Shown here: positions 57,701 through 63,135 of the stretch, one piece after another
Numbering within the stretch: the first letter of the stretch is position 1
Layout: the number at the start of each line of letters is the position of its first letter
From: Ophiura sarsii
Taxonomy: Eukaryota > Echinodermata > Ophiuroidea > Amphilepidida > Ophiuridae
Length of the DNA: 64,000 nt
Direction: 5' to 3'
NCBI GenBank assembly: GCA_035610835.1
Contig: CM069455.1
Location: forward strand, 3,185,805-3,249,804
Made by a program: the position numbers and the translations under genes
The notes under the pieces: model-generated
What the model saw: only the letters and a program-made list of their open reading frames with translations
Databases searched by the model: none
Told to the model about the DNA's origin: nothing

Positions 57701-58663
57701 ATGGCGATGAAAGTCAATATTTTTGACATTTTTTAAACATTTTGTGACATTTTAGAATGTCGTCTGCAGCCGCCTGTCGCGTGGAAAGTGTTAAAGTCGT
57801 TACGACCAGCGAGTGGCTAGTATACAAATATTGAATGCCTGAGCGTGTGATAGTAAAAACTATGTCACAAGGTCAAATTTGGATTTTTCCATTGCACGAG
57901 GCGAAGCCGAGTGTAATGGAATAATCCAAATTGGACCTAGTGATATAGTTTTACTTTTGCACAAACAAAAGGCATTCAATTTTTGTTTTATATCATGATA
58001 TCACATGATTCTTTTCCAGCCATAATGATAGTAAAACTATCACATGGTTGAAATCAGGCCTATCATGATATAATAGAGGCCACACAATATATCATGTAGT
58101 ACCGATACCTTGGTGTGACAGCACGGAATTAACCTAGCACAACATACTGTATTGACGGATTAAAGTATAACAGCTTTATTCCGTAATGATTTTTTTACAC
58201 CAGTCAATACAGTATAGAGCTCTATGGTGATATGCCGGTGTGAAAGGAGCCATAGTCCTCCTGGAGCCATAGTCCGGCCTCCATAGACATATACATAATG
58301 AAGCGTGAAACTAGTGTTACGTGTGTAAAGATGAGTGCCCTTTACCAACCTACAATCATGACCTATACGTTTCTATACGGAGCGGACTATGGCTCCAGGG
58401 GAACATGTAACCTGCTATTGCTACACCTGCTTATAAGTTGATTAGCGTCGGAACATTTTTGTAACATATTTTTTCTTGTTCTTTTCTTTTTCCATATTAA
58501 AGGCACCACCAATACAACTCGAGCAACATTAACGAATAATAAAGCGTCGCCCTCACCAGCAGTCCGTGAAATAATGCGAAAGAGACTTGACATTGAATAT
58601 CAATTTTACAACTTTGTCAAGTCTAAGTTTGTACAACTTAAACACACATTGGAGATCACGTGA
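35041..58663 (+). CDS. UST: Uronyl 2-O-sulfotransferase-like gene (multi-exon, possibly inactivated)
   Basis: Family: Golgi type II membrane enzymes that move sulfate from PAPS to the 2-O position of uronic acid in chondroitin/dermatan or heparan sulfate. Clear exons: 35,041-35,280, 44,159-44,299, 51,476-51,626, 52,575-52,666, 55,611-55,783 and 58,503-58,663, all with GT-AG borders and phases that agree from 51,476 onward. A doubtful exon lies near 47,216-47,282. Visible hallmarks are a short basic tail plus membrane anchor, FYNRVPKCGSTT (5'-phosphosulfate loop), VYINVIRDP (3'-phosphate site), FDECV..C..FCG..C and YQFYNFVKSKF near the C-terminus. These fit UST better than HS2ST. About 320 residues are visible, against about 400 in vertebrate UST. 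An in-frame TAG at 51,519-51,521 and a missing or frame-shifted exon argue for a pseudogene, null allele or sequence error. AATAAA at 59,735 is a possible polyadenylation signal. Confidence 0.8.
35300..35690 (+). repeat. UST: Compound pentanucleotide microsatellite at the start of intron 1
   Basis: Successive blocks of TGAAA-type, (GAATT)n, (TGACA)n and (AATCA)n arrays begin about 20 bp after the exon 1 donor and keep a 5-bp period over almost 400 bp. Confidence 0.93.
35803..35952 (+). repeat. 12-bp minisatellite in two homogeneous blocks
   Basis: Seven to eight copies of TATTTTACCCGG are followed by about five copies of TATTTTACACGG, differing by one base. Confidence 0.95.
36160..36932 (+). 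mobile_element. Tc1/mariner-type element, internally deleted, with transposase C-terminal remnant
   Basis: Ends TACTGAGCCAAAAAAGAAAC and its complement (one mismatch) are flanked by TA (36,158-36,159, 36,933-36,934). The TIR match extends about 130 bp. At 36,431-36,490 one frame reads DLSPIEHLWDELGRRVSRR, the final DDE-domain motif of Tc1-like transposases. A shifted frame continues LIAALQGEWNNVPQAIIRNL and MRRRC..C..AGGGHTR to a stop near 36,652. The catalytic part is missing, so the copy is dead. An internal CATAGAGTCAA..ACAAACTCATATCC segment is also repeated in inverted form. Confidence 0.88.
36336..36405 (+). repeat. AACAAGAGGAC triplet followed by (GACATT/GACGTT)n
   Basis: Three 11-bp units, then six or seven hexamers, inside the Tc1-like remnant. 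Confidence 0.85.
37069..37307 (+). mobile_element. piggyBac-type MITE copy A, TTAA target site
   Basis: CACTTTCCACGCGGC and GCCGCGTGGAAAGTG form the terminal repeats, flanked by TTAA at 37,065-37,068 and 37,308-37,311. This is the best preserved of five copies in the window. Confidence 0.85.
37372..37408 (+). repeat. Poly(C) tract
   Basis: Over 30 C with a single A interruption. Confidence 0.9.
37480..37995 (+). repeat. Tandem repeat with CGG-rich block, unit about 105-125 bp
   Basis: GCAGAACTTGAATTCAAA..TTTTGAAAATATTATTTCTGTCAA followed by CTACGCGGCGGCGGCG and AATAGACCGGGAA.GGGGG recurs at about 37,555, 37,660 and 37,755, with a decayed unit to about 37,990. GC content contrasts sharply with the flanks. 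Confidence 0.75.
38443..40299. mobile_element. TA-flanked foldback element CACCTAGCACATAAGTCCC, one arm interrupted
   Basis: CACCTAGCACATAA(A)GTCCCTGACC at the left is mirrored at 40,274-40,299, with TA on both sides. The right arm runs on through AGTCATCAAAAAAAGTAACT; its partner in the left arm starts only at about 39,681. About 1.18 kb (38,502-39,680) has therefore been inserted into the left arm. Confidence 0.75.
38534..38722. repeat. Nearly perfect palindrome, arms about 85 bp
   Basis: GTCATTGAAATCGCCATAAC onward to GAAATTTGCTCATTTAA mirrors the left side with only a few differences around an 18-bp loop (38,618-38,636). It lies in the DNA inserted in the left arm of the 38,443-40,299 element. 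Confidence 0.85.
40325..40636 (-). mobile_element. tRNA-derived SINE with Deu-like core, 10-bp target duplication
   Basis: Read on the minus strand, an A box (TGGTCCAGCGG) and B box (GGTTCGAGCCC) form the tRNA-like head. CCTTGGGCAAGGCACTTTAC and CACCCAGGTGTA..ATTGGGTACC follow, resembling the conserved core of Deu-type SINEs known from sea urchin and other deuterostomes (from memory). AGCCCTTGTA is repeated exactly on both sides (40,315-40,324, 40,637-40,646), proving retroposition. It lies in intron 2 of the UST-like gene, antisense to it. Confidence 0.85.
41138..41212 (+). ncRNA. tRNA-like Pol III promoter sequence (degenerate tRNA or SINE head)
   Basis: TTAGTGTAGTGG fits an A box and GGTTCGAGCC fits a B box 36 bp later. 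The would-be acceptor strands do not pair, so a working tRNA is unlikely. Confidence 0.4.
41216..42120. other. Intron sequence, nothing recognised
   Basis: No exon with acceptable splice sites was found. A second, weaker B-box-like GGGTTCAAATATTCC lies at 41,538. Confidence 0.35.
42123..43113. mobile_element. TA-flanked element with reiterated GCGGACGTACAT motif
   Basis: TGGGCAGTTCCGTAGTTACGG is mirrored by TTACGGAACTGCCCA at 43,098-43,113 with an indel, and TA flanks both ends. GTCGCGGACGTAC or its complement recurs at about 42,307, 42,499, 42,521, 42,546, 42,562, 42,739 and 42,940. The terminus matches the 22,135-22,930 element. Confidence 0.7.
43686..43978. repeat. Small foldback sequence
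   Basis: CTCCTATTGATCTCTCTGAT..TCAGC at 43,697 is the complement of GCTGAATCAGAGAGATCAAT at 43,941. The 124-codon minus-strand frame across it has no recognisable domain. Confidence 0.6.
44159..44299 (+). CDS. UST: UST-like exon 2: PAPS 5'-phosphosulfate-binding loop
   Basis: The acceptor TTCGCTTTTAG and donor CAG|GTAAGT enclose 47 codons in phase 0. The peptide begins KHLVFYNRVPKCGSTTMLSL. NRVPKCGST is the PAPS 5'-phosphosulfate loop of the uronyl 2-O-sulfotransferase family. The end, HGKQWYQ, corresponds to the region just before the conserved RHV.F segment in family members, so at least one short exon should follow. Confidence 0.92.
44616..45097 (+). pseudogene. 5'-truncated LINE, C-terminal part of the polyprotein, 10-bp target duplication
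   Basis: The frame from about 44,640 to TAA at 45,085-45,087 reads FASTVESVLLYGCEAWT, then LDGCYTRMLRVVLNVNWK, RKRRTRFAGHCYRS, HGKRKPGRP and LLKQDTGLE. This is the conserved region after the reverse transcriptase in a common invertebrate LINE type. AACTAAAATA is repeated exactly at 44,606-44,615 and 45,098-45,107, the target-site duplication. The 3' end is a short (AAGC)n tail. The frame is unbroken, so the insertion is fairly young, but the endonuclease and RT are missing. Confidence 0.9.
45192..45546. mobile_element. Inner MITE of the AAGGT..GATCAC family, TA target site
   Basis: AAGGTATATGACCCGATCAC is mirrored by GTGATCGGGTCATCTACCTT, with TA on both sides. Same family as the outer MITE and as 61,456-62,252. 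Confidence 0.8.
45760..46529. mobile_element. TA-flanked element built on AGATTGA/TCAATCT words
   Basis: CTCTCTTAA and TTAAGAGAG mark the ends with TA flanks. AGATTGAAA or TCAATCT occurs about twenty-five times in both orientations. Composition and ends parallel the GGATCA element at 11,386-12,211. Confidence 0.65.
46989..47846. other. Intron sequence; contains the doubtful exon at 47.2 kb
   Basis: Apart from the exon candidate at 47,216-47,282, nothing is recognised. Confidence 0.35.
47216..47282 (+). CDS. UST: Doubtful short UST-like exon, out of frame as read
   Basis: A pyrimidine-rich acceptor (CCTTCTTCTTATGGATCAG) precedes LLKIMDDKIRY in the phase left by exon 2, which then meets TGA. 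A different frame over the same DNA gives ILMSGSVSYGLSR and ends in a donor AG|GTACCA whose phase (2) fits the next exon. The length, 67 nt, is one base off what both neighbours require. Either a one-base indel breaks it, or a weaker acceptor at 47,244 yields an intact 38-nt mini-exon. Similarity to the family's RHV.F..F segment is weak, so this may be chance. Confidence 0.3.
47847..47920 (-). tRNA. tRNA-Asn(GTT), degenerate
   Basis: The 74-nt minus-strand sequence folds as a tRNA with D arm TGGCGCAATTGGTTAGCGC, anticodon loop CTGTTAA (GTT, Asn) and T arm with GGTTCGAGTCC. A TTTTT terminator follows within 10 nt. It matches eukaryotic tRNA-Asn closely. However, two pairs of the anticodon stem (TTCAA against CCGAA), one T-stem pair and the first acceptor pair are broken, so it is probably a pseudogene. 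Confidence 0.8.
47921..48198. other. Intron sequence, nothing recognised
   Basis: No feature seen before the hAT-like element. Confidence 0.4.
48206..48738 (+). mobile_element. hAT-like MITE copy 1, target duplication TTTCAAT
   Basis: Ends CAGGGATACT and GGCATACCCCTG. TTTCAAT (plus C) is repeated exactly at 48,199-48,205 and 48,739-48,745. The whole 533 bp matches 56,388-56,907 in the same orientation. The interior has TTTAACGCGTTTAAC-type repeats. Confidence 0.85.
48739..49119. other. Intron sequence with a short inverted pair
   Basis: CTATTGTAGTACT at 48,997 and AGTACTACAATAG at 49,084 form a small inverted repeat. No gene seen. Confidence 0.4.
49128..49822. mobile_element. hAT element remnant CAGGGGTGGGCAACC, target duplication CTATAGGT
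   Basis: Ends CAGGGGTGGGCAACCTTTTT and GGTTGCCCACCCCTG are classic hAT termini. CTATAGGT is repeated exactly at 49,120-49,127 and 49,823-49,830. The subterminal CGGGCCGCATGCGGCCCGCG is typical of the group. No transposase; another element is nested inside. Confidence 0.92.
49335..49625. mobile_element. Nested hAT-like MITE CAGTGGCGTAAC, target duplication CAGATGA
   Basis: CAGTGGCGTAACTAG is mirrored by TTGTTATGCCACTG. CAGATGA is repeated on both sides (7 of 8 bases shared). It carries two GCGCGCGTAGCG(A/C)GCGAAA motifs. The same terminus starts at 63,793. Confidence 0.8.
49831..50381. other. Intron sequence, nothing recognised
   Basis: No exon, RNA gene or clear repeat. Confidence 0.4.
50382..50850. 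mobile_element. Foldback element ACCATAGATTAGGGAGC with an inner sibling
   Basis: ACCATAGATTAGGGAGCTTT is mirrored at 50,830-50,850 with a 3-bp indel. The outer arms (GACGACGG.., CATGTGCGCATG.GTCGAC) pair across an inner copy (about 50,518-50,713) that begins AGGGAGCTTTCGATTTGCAC and ends GTGCAAATCGAAAGCT, i.e. a diverged member of the same family. Confidence 0.7.
50870..50998. mobile_element. 129-bp palindromic MITE AGGTGCGTTCATACT, TAA target site
   Basis: AGGTGCGTTCATACT is mirrored by AGTATGAACGCACCT. TAA is repeated at 50,867-50,869 and 50,999-51,001, as in PIF/Harbinger elements. The inner CGACGTCGATGG/CCATCGACGTCG also pairs. Confidence 0.88.
51057..51296 (+). mobile_element. piggyBac-type MITE copy B
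   Basis: CAGTTTCCATGCGGC to GCCGCGTGGAAAGTA, colinear with 37,069-37,307. The flanking TTAA has decayed (ATAA / TATA). Confidence 0.75.
51476..51626 (+). CDS. UST: UST-like exon with 3'-phosphate-binding motif and premature TAG
   Basis: The acceptor TGTGTATTTTCAAG opens in phase 2, and the donor GAG|GTAGGA closes in phase 0. The frame reads SKRPVYINVIRDPL, then TAG at 51,519-51,521, then RLVSNYYYIRFGD and on to KRECLNE. VYIN.IRDP..R..S.YY.RFGD is the family's 3'-phosphate-binding region. The stop replaces the residue just before the conserved Arg (Asn or Glu in relatives). Everything else in the exon is intact, so the stop looks recent or is a base error. Confidence 0.85.
52575..52666 (+). 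CDS. UST: UST-like exon: DEC..C..FCG..C cysteine segment
   Basis: The acceptor TCTCGTACTCTTCAG and donor TGCAG|GTAAAT enclose 92 nt (phase 0 in, phase 2 out). The peptide reads TFDECVLKNRYYCQPKATIL then SYFCGIHPNC. The spacing of the four cysteines and FCG matches UST (INEC..C..YFCG..PRC). These cysteines normally form disulfides in the lumenal domain. Confidence 0.9.
52920..53140 (-). mobile_element. piggyBac-type MITE copy C, degenerate, minus orientation
   Basis: AAAGTCCACGGGGCAG..CGTCTGCAGAC..CATGAGAAATGCATT matches the complement of copy A with many changes. The outer end is lost. Confidence 0.65.
53160..53530 (+). repeat. (GGTACT)n minisatellite
   Basis: A pure core of GGTACT hexamers at about 53,210-53,295 is followed by degenerate GGTACTGGGACTGG-type units. 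Long frames on both strands (repeated Thr-Ser or Val-Pro) are artefacts. Confidence 0.95.
53531..54200. other. Intron sequence with scattered TGGTA units
   Basis: A few TATTGGTACTGG and GTACTGATGG motifs lie at 54,005-54,160. No exon recognised. Confidence 0.4.
54200..54418 (+). mobile_element. Probable LINE 3' end with (CTAAA)n tail
   Basis: CATCACGGCCTTGGTGATGA and a closing AATAAAAACTAAACTAAACT tail look like the 3' UTR of a non-LTR element. No coding part remains. Inferred from structure. Confidence 0.45.
54541..55037. mobile_element. hAT-like element CAGGCGCGTAGCCAG, target duplication CATTTCCA
   Basis: CAGGCGCGTAGCCAG is mirrored by CTGGCTACGCTACTG. CATTTCCA is repeated exactly at 54,533-54,540 and 55,038-55,045. 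Poly(G) runs (54,570-54,590, 54,688-54,721 and near 54,990) and a CCCTTTCCCTTCTCTTTCTC polypyrimidine block fill the interior. Confidence 0.9.
55173..55200 (+). repeat. Poly(G) tract
   Basis: About 28 G in intron 5 of the clear-exon numbering. Confidence 0.9.
55345..55567 (+). repeat. 30-bp minisatellite just upstream of a UST-like exon
   Basis: About 7.4 nearly identical copies of GGTATTAGTACTGGTGCACCAACTGGTACT, ending about 40 bp before the acceptor at 55,610. One copy has an ATA variant. Confidence 0.96.
55611..55783 (+). CDS. UST: UST-like exon: ALE.AK..V...YLLVGVLED helical segment
   Basis: 173 nt between the acceptor TTTGAAATACAG and donor TCAG|GTTAGT. Phase 2 in makes the opening TAA harmless because its T completes the preceding AG codon. 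The peptide reads KPSQWALEQAKKRVEDEYLL then VGVLEDFPTVLKILEKLVP and FKGIVSAYERP, closely matching the UST segment after the cysteine region. A 30-bp minisatellite ends about 40 bp before the acceptor. Confidence 0.92.
55797..56056 (+). repeat. ~85-bp tandem repeat after the UST-like exon
   Basis: ATATATCATGTAGTACCGAA, GATCCCAAACTCATATTTGTG, TTCTTCATACCCACA and AAGGCC recur three times. Further units at 57,310-57,395 and 58,083-58,105 show that the array was once continuous or scattered. Confidence 0.8.
56059..57288. mobile_element. Foldback element AACTGCTCAC, TA target site, holding a hAT-like MITE
   Basis: AACTGCTCACACAAAGTTAG is mirrored at 57,270-57,288 with small changes, and TA flanks both ends. 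Arms of about 240 bp pair through TTTAGCACAGATAACGGTAA. It splits the 85-bp tandem array. Confidence 0.75.
56388..56907 (+). mobile_element. hAT-like MITE copy 2, target duplication CCTAAAC
   Basis: Same family and orientation as 48,206-48,738. CCTAAAC (plus C) is repeated exactly at 56,381-56,387 and 56,908-56,914. Confidence 0.85.
57310..57398 (+). repeat. Displaced unit of the ~85-bp tandem repeat
   Basis: ATATCATGTAGTATCGAAAA and TTCTTCATAACCACACAAGG match units at 55,797-56,056. Confidence 0.75.
57552..57790 (+). mobile_element. piggyBac-type MITE copy D
   Basis: CACTTTGCACGCGGC to GTCGCGTGGAAAGTG. TTAA is kept at the right (57,791-57,794) and lost at the left. Confidence 0.78.
57848..57962. 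repeat. Small foldback sequence
   Basis: GTAAAAACTATGTCACAAGG..CCATTGCAC pairs with GTGTAATGG..CCTAGTGATATAGTTTTAC around GAGGCGAAGCCGA. Confidence 0.65.
57963..58500. other. Intron sequence before the last UST-like exon
   Basis: Holds a partial unit of the 85-bp repeat (58,083) and a short inverted pair GGACTATGGCTCC / GGAGCCATAGTCC (58,382 / 58,260). No gene. Confidence 0.4.
58503..58663 (+). CDS. UST: UST-like last exon: C-terminus
   Basis: A pyrimidine-rich acceptor (TTCTTTTTCCATATTAAAG) continues phase 1 from the previous exon. The peptide has ASPSPAVREIMRKRLDIEYQ then FYNFVKSKFVQLKHTLEIT and TGA at 58,661-58,663. In UST the matching block is followed by an acidic tail of about 50 residues, absent here. 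The 3' part of this exon is duplicated about 111 bp downstream. Confidence 0.88.
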
Positions 58664-59040
58664 TATCGTTAACATGGAATAGAGGGCATCCGTGTGTCGG
58701 CTATATTTGCAGAATTTTACAACTTTGTCAAGTCTAAGTTTATACAACTTAATTGGAGATCACGTGATATCGTTAACACTTTCCATGCTGCTATTGGTTT
58801 TACCATTATACAAAACAGATTTTCAAAATCCTTTCCCAACTTTCATGGTCTACCTCAAGGATTACTGAACCAATACTAGGCATGTTTGTACTTATTTCAA
58901 TGCATTTCTTATGTTGATTCCAAATATGGTAATAAAATTCAAAATGTTTGACATTTTTGAAACTTTTTGTAAAACATTGGAATGTCGTCTGCAGCCGCCT
59001 GCCGCATAGAGGGCATCCATGTGTCGGCTATATTTGCAGG
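58602..59040 (+). repeat. ~111-bp tandem duplication of the end of the last exon; second copy split by a MITE
   Basis: AATTTTACAACTTTGTCAAG..GGAGATCACGTGATATCGTTAAC at 58,602 is repeated from 58,713 with a 7-nt deletion. The following AGAGGGCATCCGTGTGTCGG at 58,681 reappears at 59,008, after MITE copy E. Confidence 0.88.
58777..59005 (+). mobile_element. piggyBac-type MITE copy E, right end truncated
   Basis: Starts CACTTTCCATGCTGC after TTAA (58,773-58,776) and ends at GCCGC, without the last ten bases and the second TTAA. It lies inside the duplicated exon tail. Confidence 0.82.
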
Positions 59041-59440
59041 AACTAACTATGTTTCAGGGAATATTTGCAGGAACTAACTATGTTTCAGAAGTTTAAAAGA
59101 CCAACACCAATACCACGGAATGATATCTTAATATGTTACTAAAATGCATGTTGATGGATACTCGTTCAAAACAACCCGCCAAATGTATAGCTCATTCTTT
59201 GAACATTAACACTTGTATTGAAAAAGGTCGTGCATTGAATTGATATGAACAACGAATACTATTTGAACGAGAACATTTTGTTACGGGCACCCATGAGTGA
59301 AGTGGAAACTCGCTTTTAATTTTAGTTAAGTATAAGTATACAACCAGAGACGGTGAAAACCAGTGATGATCGTCTCTATTGAAATTTTGTAGAAAATGTG
59401 TGCTATGTCTGTCTGTCTCATCTGTATGACTCGCGGGTTT
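59040..59440. other. Downstream flank of the sulfotransferase
   Basis: GGAACTAACTATGTTTCAG is duplicated at 59,039 and 59,071. No exon recognised. Confidence 0.4.
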
Positions 59441-59487
59441 GAAAAGCCCGGTATTCAACACGGGTATTTGCACAATGAAAGATATAA

Positions 59488-59980
59488 GGCGCATGAAAGT
59501 CGATATCGAGTTTCCCGTTACCCGCCCGCATCACTTTTTTTCACCCGCGTCAAAATTTCAAGATTTCCCCAAAAAATGCATTATTTATTTTGTTGTTGCC
59601 AGTTTTATCAATTTGAACACATTTCTTTCTTAAAATATGAGTTTTGAGAACTAGGCTCATAAGCAAGGCTTTTTAATCGTAAACCTACCTGGTTAAAAGT
59701 TCATCTGAGTGATGTGCAATGTGCAAATATATTAAATAAAGAGAGAACTTGTGTAAAAATTTGTATGCGTATAAATGTGTATATACACCCATGTGCATAT
59801 TATGCACCTTAAAAACATGTTTTTATATTATTTAAATGAGCACCGTATCAATATGGGTTGATCAAACATGCATTTACATGTCAATAATGAAATCTGATCA
59901 AATAATGAATAATGAAAAAGTCGCCTCATCACTTGGAAAAAAAAGTAACGGGAAACTCGCAATTGACTTTCATGCGCCTA
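59488..59980. repeat. Inverted pair around an AT-rich spacer
   Basis: GGCGCATGAAAGTCGATATC..GTTTCCCGTTAC at 59,490 is mirrored by GTAACGGGAAAC..TTGACTTTCATGCGCC at 59,945. A possible polyadenylation signal AATAAA lies in the spacer at 59,735. Confidence 0.65.
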
Positions 59981-60132
59981 AACCTAGTTTTTCGCCGATA
60001 AACCTGGTTCTTTTTTCCCTGCGAAAAAACCTGGTTTATCAAATATCTCTTTTTCGGTTTCACTTTGGTTTCGATCATTTAGGTTGTTGAGCAACCAGCT
60101 TGTCCATATTTATTTTGCTGTCTTGCGCAATG

Positions 60133-60154
60133 TATGTGTGTCTGACTGTCTGCC

Positions 60155-60186
<32 letters not shown>

Positions 60187-60236
60187 GGTCTGTCTTTGTG
60201 TCTGTCATGTCTGTCTGTCTCTAAGTCTGTCTGTGT
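60133..60236 (+). repeat. (TCTG)n microsatellite, imperfect
   Basis: About 25 tetranucleotides with interruptions. Confidence 0.93.
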
Positions 60237-60540
60237 ATGCACACCAACCAAGTTTTAAAAAGATTACTTTATACTTTCGTAATATTTATATAATCTCCCT
60301 ATTATATTGATTTATCCTTGTAACATAATTGCTTATTTGTATAGGTTTTCCCGGCCAATTTGAAAATCTTATCAATCAAATTAGCTTTCCAGTATTCAAA
60401 TTCACGCTAGATAATTGACTTTAGATGATTTTGGTGAAATTTTGGAATTTTAATCAAAAACTGATATTGTTAGGTTGTCTGAAAATTGTTGGCGCCAAAA
60501 AGTGATTTTTGGGCAAAAATTTAAAAATCACTAATTTTAG

Positions 60541-60640
60541 NNNNNNNNNNNNNNNNNNNNNNNNNNNNNNNNNNNNNNNNNNNNNNNNNNNNNNNNNNNN
60601 NNNNNNNNNNNNNNNNNNNNNNNNNNNNNNNNNNNNNNNN
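60541..60640. other. Assembly gap (100 N)
   Basis: Exactly 100 N, a placeholder length, so the true distance is unknown. A poly(G) run starts 15 bp downstream. Confidence 0.99.
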
Positions 60641-60654
60641 AGACATTTAAAAAT

Positions 60655-60686
<32 letters not shown>
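60655..60686 (+). repeat. Poly(G) tract next to the gap
   Basis: About 32 consecutive G. Confidence 0.95.
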
Positions 60687-60687
<1 letters not shown>

Positions 60688-60689
60688 TT

Positions 60690-61450
60690 CAATGAATGAT
60701 TTTGATATAACAAATAAATGTTATCAAAAGCAATAATAGGCCTAGCTATAGAAAATGCTAACAACAATCGCAGGGTGAGCGTTTAAAATGTGTATGAAAA
60801 GTGACTTAGGGAGTGTTCATAACAATACTTTGAGGGGCGGGTGTGGGGGCCGGTCGGGACTAATCCGGACATGAACCCACTTGAAAGTTGCGTTCCTCCA
60901 AGTGGTCGTCACAACAGTGATGGCAGCAAATTGGTCTAATGTGGTATCATAACAAAATACAATTACACACAGAAAAATGTTTACATAATTATGTTAAATT
61001 TAGAACTCCATAATTATTATGTAAACCTTTCACACAGTATTTGTGTACATATAGCAAAACAACTCATTCTGATCTAGTTAAATAGAGACCAAATGCAAAC
61101 ATTTTTAAGGCCAAATAATGTCAATATCAACAATCTTTCCGTTATTTATCATTTTATGGATGATGGCGATCGTATTGAGGTCGTGCATTGATAGTGGTGA
61201 GATAAGTATTATATCAATAGGCTTTCCCTATGCAACTCTCTTATTTGGGATAATTATTATCACATTTTTACATTAAATGATGGTATTAGTGTACACATGC
61301 ACCTTTACTATTTTAAAAGCAACCATTCTTGATCTATGAATTTGATTTTCTTCATATTGATGATATGTTGATTAAATTTTACTATAAAACACTGATTGTC
61401 TGTTGTTTCTGTTGTTTAGTATTTTGTTTCATAAGTTAGAAAATGAGATC
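60690..61450. other. No gene seen
   Basis: AT-rich sequence with chance frames only. Confidence 0.4.
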
Positions 61451-61455
61451 AGTTA

Positions 61456-62252
61456 AAGGTAGATGTTCCGATTTTCAACTTGAAGTTTCTATTCTACATG
61501 AAAGGTCATCCTTAAAAGAGTTGTATTCCAAAGTTTGAGTTGCATAACTTTATGGTTCTTAATTTAGACGCACAAGATGCCGTGAAATGTGCCCATTGAG
61601 TTGTACACAAACTAAACACTTCAAAGAAGTAAGTTCCCCTTTAGGGGTTCCCTTATATTTTCATAAATATACATTGGGTTGAAATGGGTTTTCTGTCAAA
61701 TGTTATGAGGTTCATACCAATACTGACCAAAATTTCAAATCAACAGGTTCTGTCATGCTTGAGTGAGCTTGTATTGAATGACGGAATGTCCCATTTCAAA
61801 AGTTGTTAAAATAATGTTAGTAGTGTGTGTATCCACCACGTTGTGTATCAATTGACGACATCGATTTCTCATGAGGCGCGCTACATCTACTCGATATGGA
61901 AGTCCAACTCTTGTTGTACCAGAATTTTAGCAACTTTTGAAATGGGACATTCCGTCATTCAATACGTGCTCACTCGAGCATGACAGAACCTGTTGATTTG
62001 AAATGTTGGTCAAGTATTGGTATGAAGCACATAATCGTTTGACTGCAAACCCCCATTTCATTCCAATGTATTACTTTGGAAATTTAGGGAACCCTAAAGG
62101 GGAACTTACTTCTTTTGAAGTGTTTATATTGGTGGTTAACCACCGTCAAATTTCAGTATGTTAATCAGAAAAGTATGATCTTTCATAGATATGAAAATCT
62201 CTATGTTTGAGAAAAATCTGTGTTATGAAAATGTGATCGGGTCATCTACCTT
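61456..62252. mobile_element. MITE of the AAGGT..GATCAC family, split by a Tc1-like remnant
   Basis: AAGGTAGATGTTCCGATTTT and ATGTGATCGGGTCATCTACCTT are the ends, with TA flanks. In reverse complement the two halves match 45,192-45,546 on either side of the 61,615-62,124 insertion. Confidence 0.78.
61615..62124 (-). mobile_element. TA-flanked foldback element with possible Tc1-like transposase tail
   Basis: AACACTTCAAAGAAGTAAGT is mirrored at 62,104-62,124, and TA is duplicated. Arms of about 200 bp pair. The unpaired centre, read on the minus strand, gives RVDVARLMRNRCRQLIHNVV, which loosely resembles the RLI.SM.RRC..C/VI.A.GGHT end of Tc1-like transposases. Confidence 0.6.
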
Positions 62253-62256
62253 TAAA

Positions 62257-63130
62257 TCTTGGTTTGAAATTACGACGATACAAAATAAATCTTGCCAAAG
62301 TCACTAACATATTGATAGTGATGAGATTAAAAAAACTAAACAATTTTCTAGTATTTCAACAAGTGTTTTCCGCATTCAAAATATATATTGTTTATAGTAT
62401 TAAGAATCAGGAAATACGATAGAAGCTTACAACCTATTTGTTTTAATTTCATTATATTTTTTCAAGACATATTACTTAATATCTAGGAAAATAGAAAACC
62501 GACAAGAAGTATGTTTTGATGCGATGGGTCATTTGCGTAACGCCTTCAATTCAAGTTGTTCACAGCTGGGATAGGTCTACCCACAATGTATTGTATGCGC
62601 AATAAAATTGCAGTAAGAGATTGTGGAAATGAATGTGCAAATTAATCTACACAACACAAGGCTACACAGAAACAAACTGGAGGCGCGCAAAGCGCGCGAA
62701 AATCTTGCCGTTTTTAAACAATTGCCTGAAATTACCTATTTTTTTCTGAATTAAACATTTTCTACCGATTTCAATATAATTTTAAGTTATTTTGACATTG
62801 ACATATCCGTTGCAAAAAAAACAAATTTGTAATAAATTTATTATGAATTACAATCATCAGGCCATATTCAGCAAGTTCAGTATTATATATATTTTGGTAA
62901 CTATCTCTTCCAGGGTTGCACAAAGTGCGGGAGCAGGGAGCACCACTCCGGGAAATAATGAGCAGAATTGGGAAAATAATGCCAAGTGGAAAACAAATTG
63001 GTGAAAAGATCCAGGATTAAATTTACGGTGGGGGGAGGGTTCGGGCTGACCCCAGGGGCGGAAATTTATTGTTAGGTGTGGGGGATGATAAGTATGGCCC
63101 CCAACTTAATGAAATTGAGCTGCTGGTACC
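62257..63130. other. No gene seen
   Basis: AT-rich sequence with one GCGCGCAAAGCGCGCGAAAA motif at 62,683, a word also found in several elements here. Confidence 0.35.
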
Positions 63131-63135
63131 ATCTA

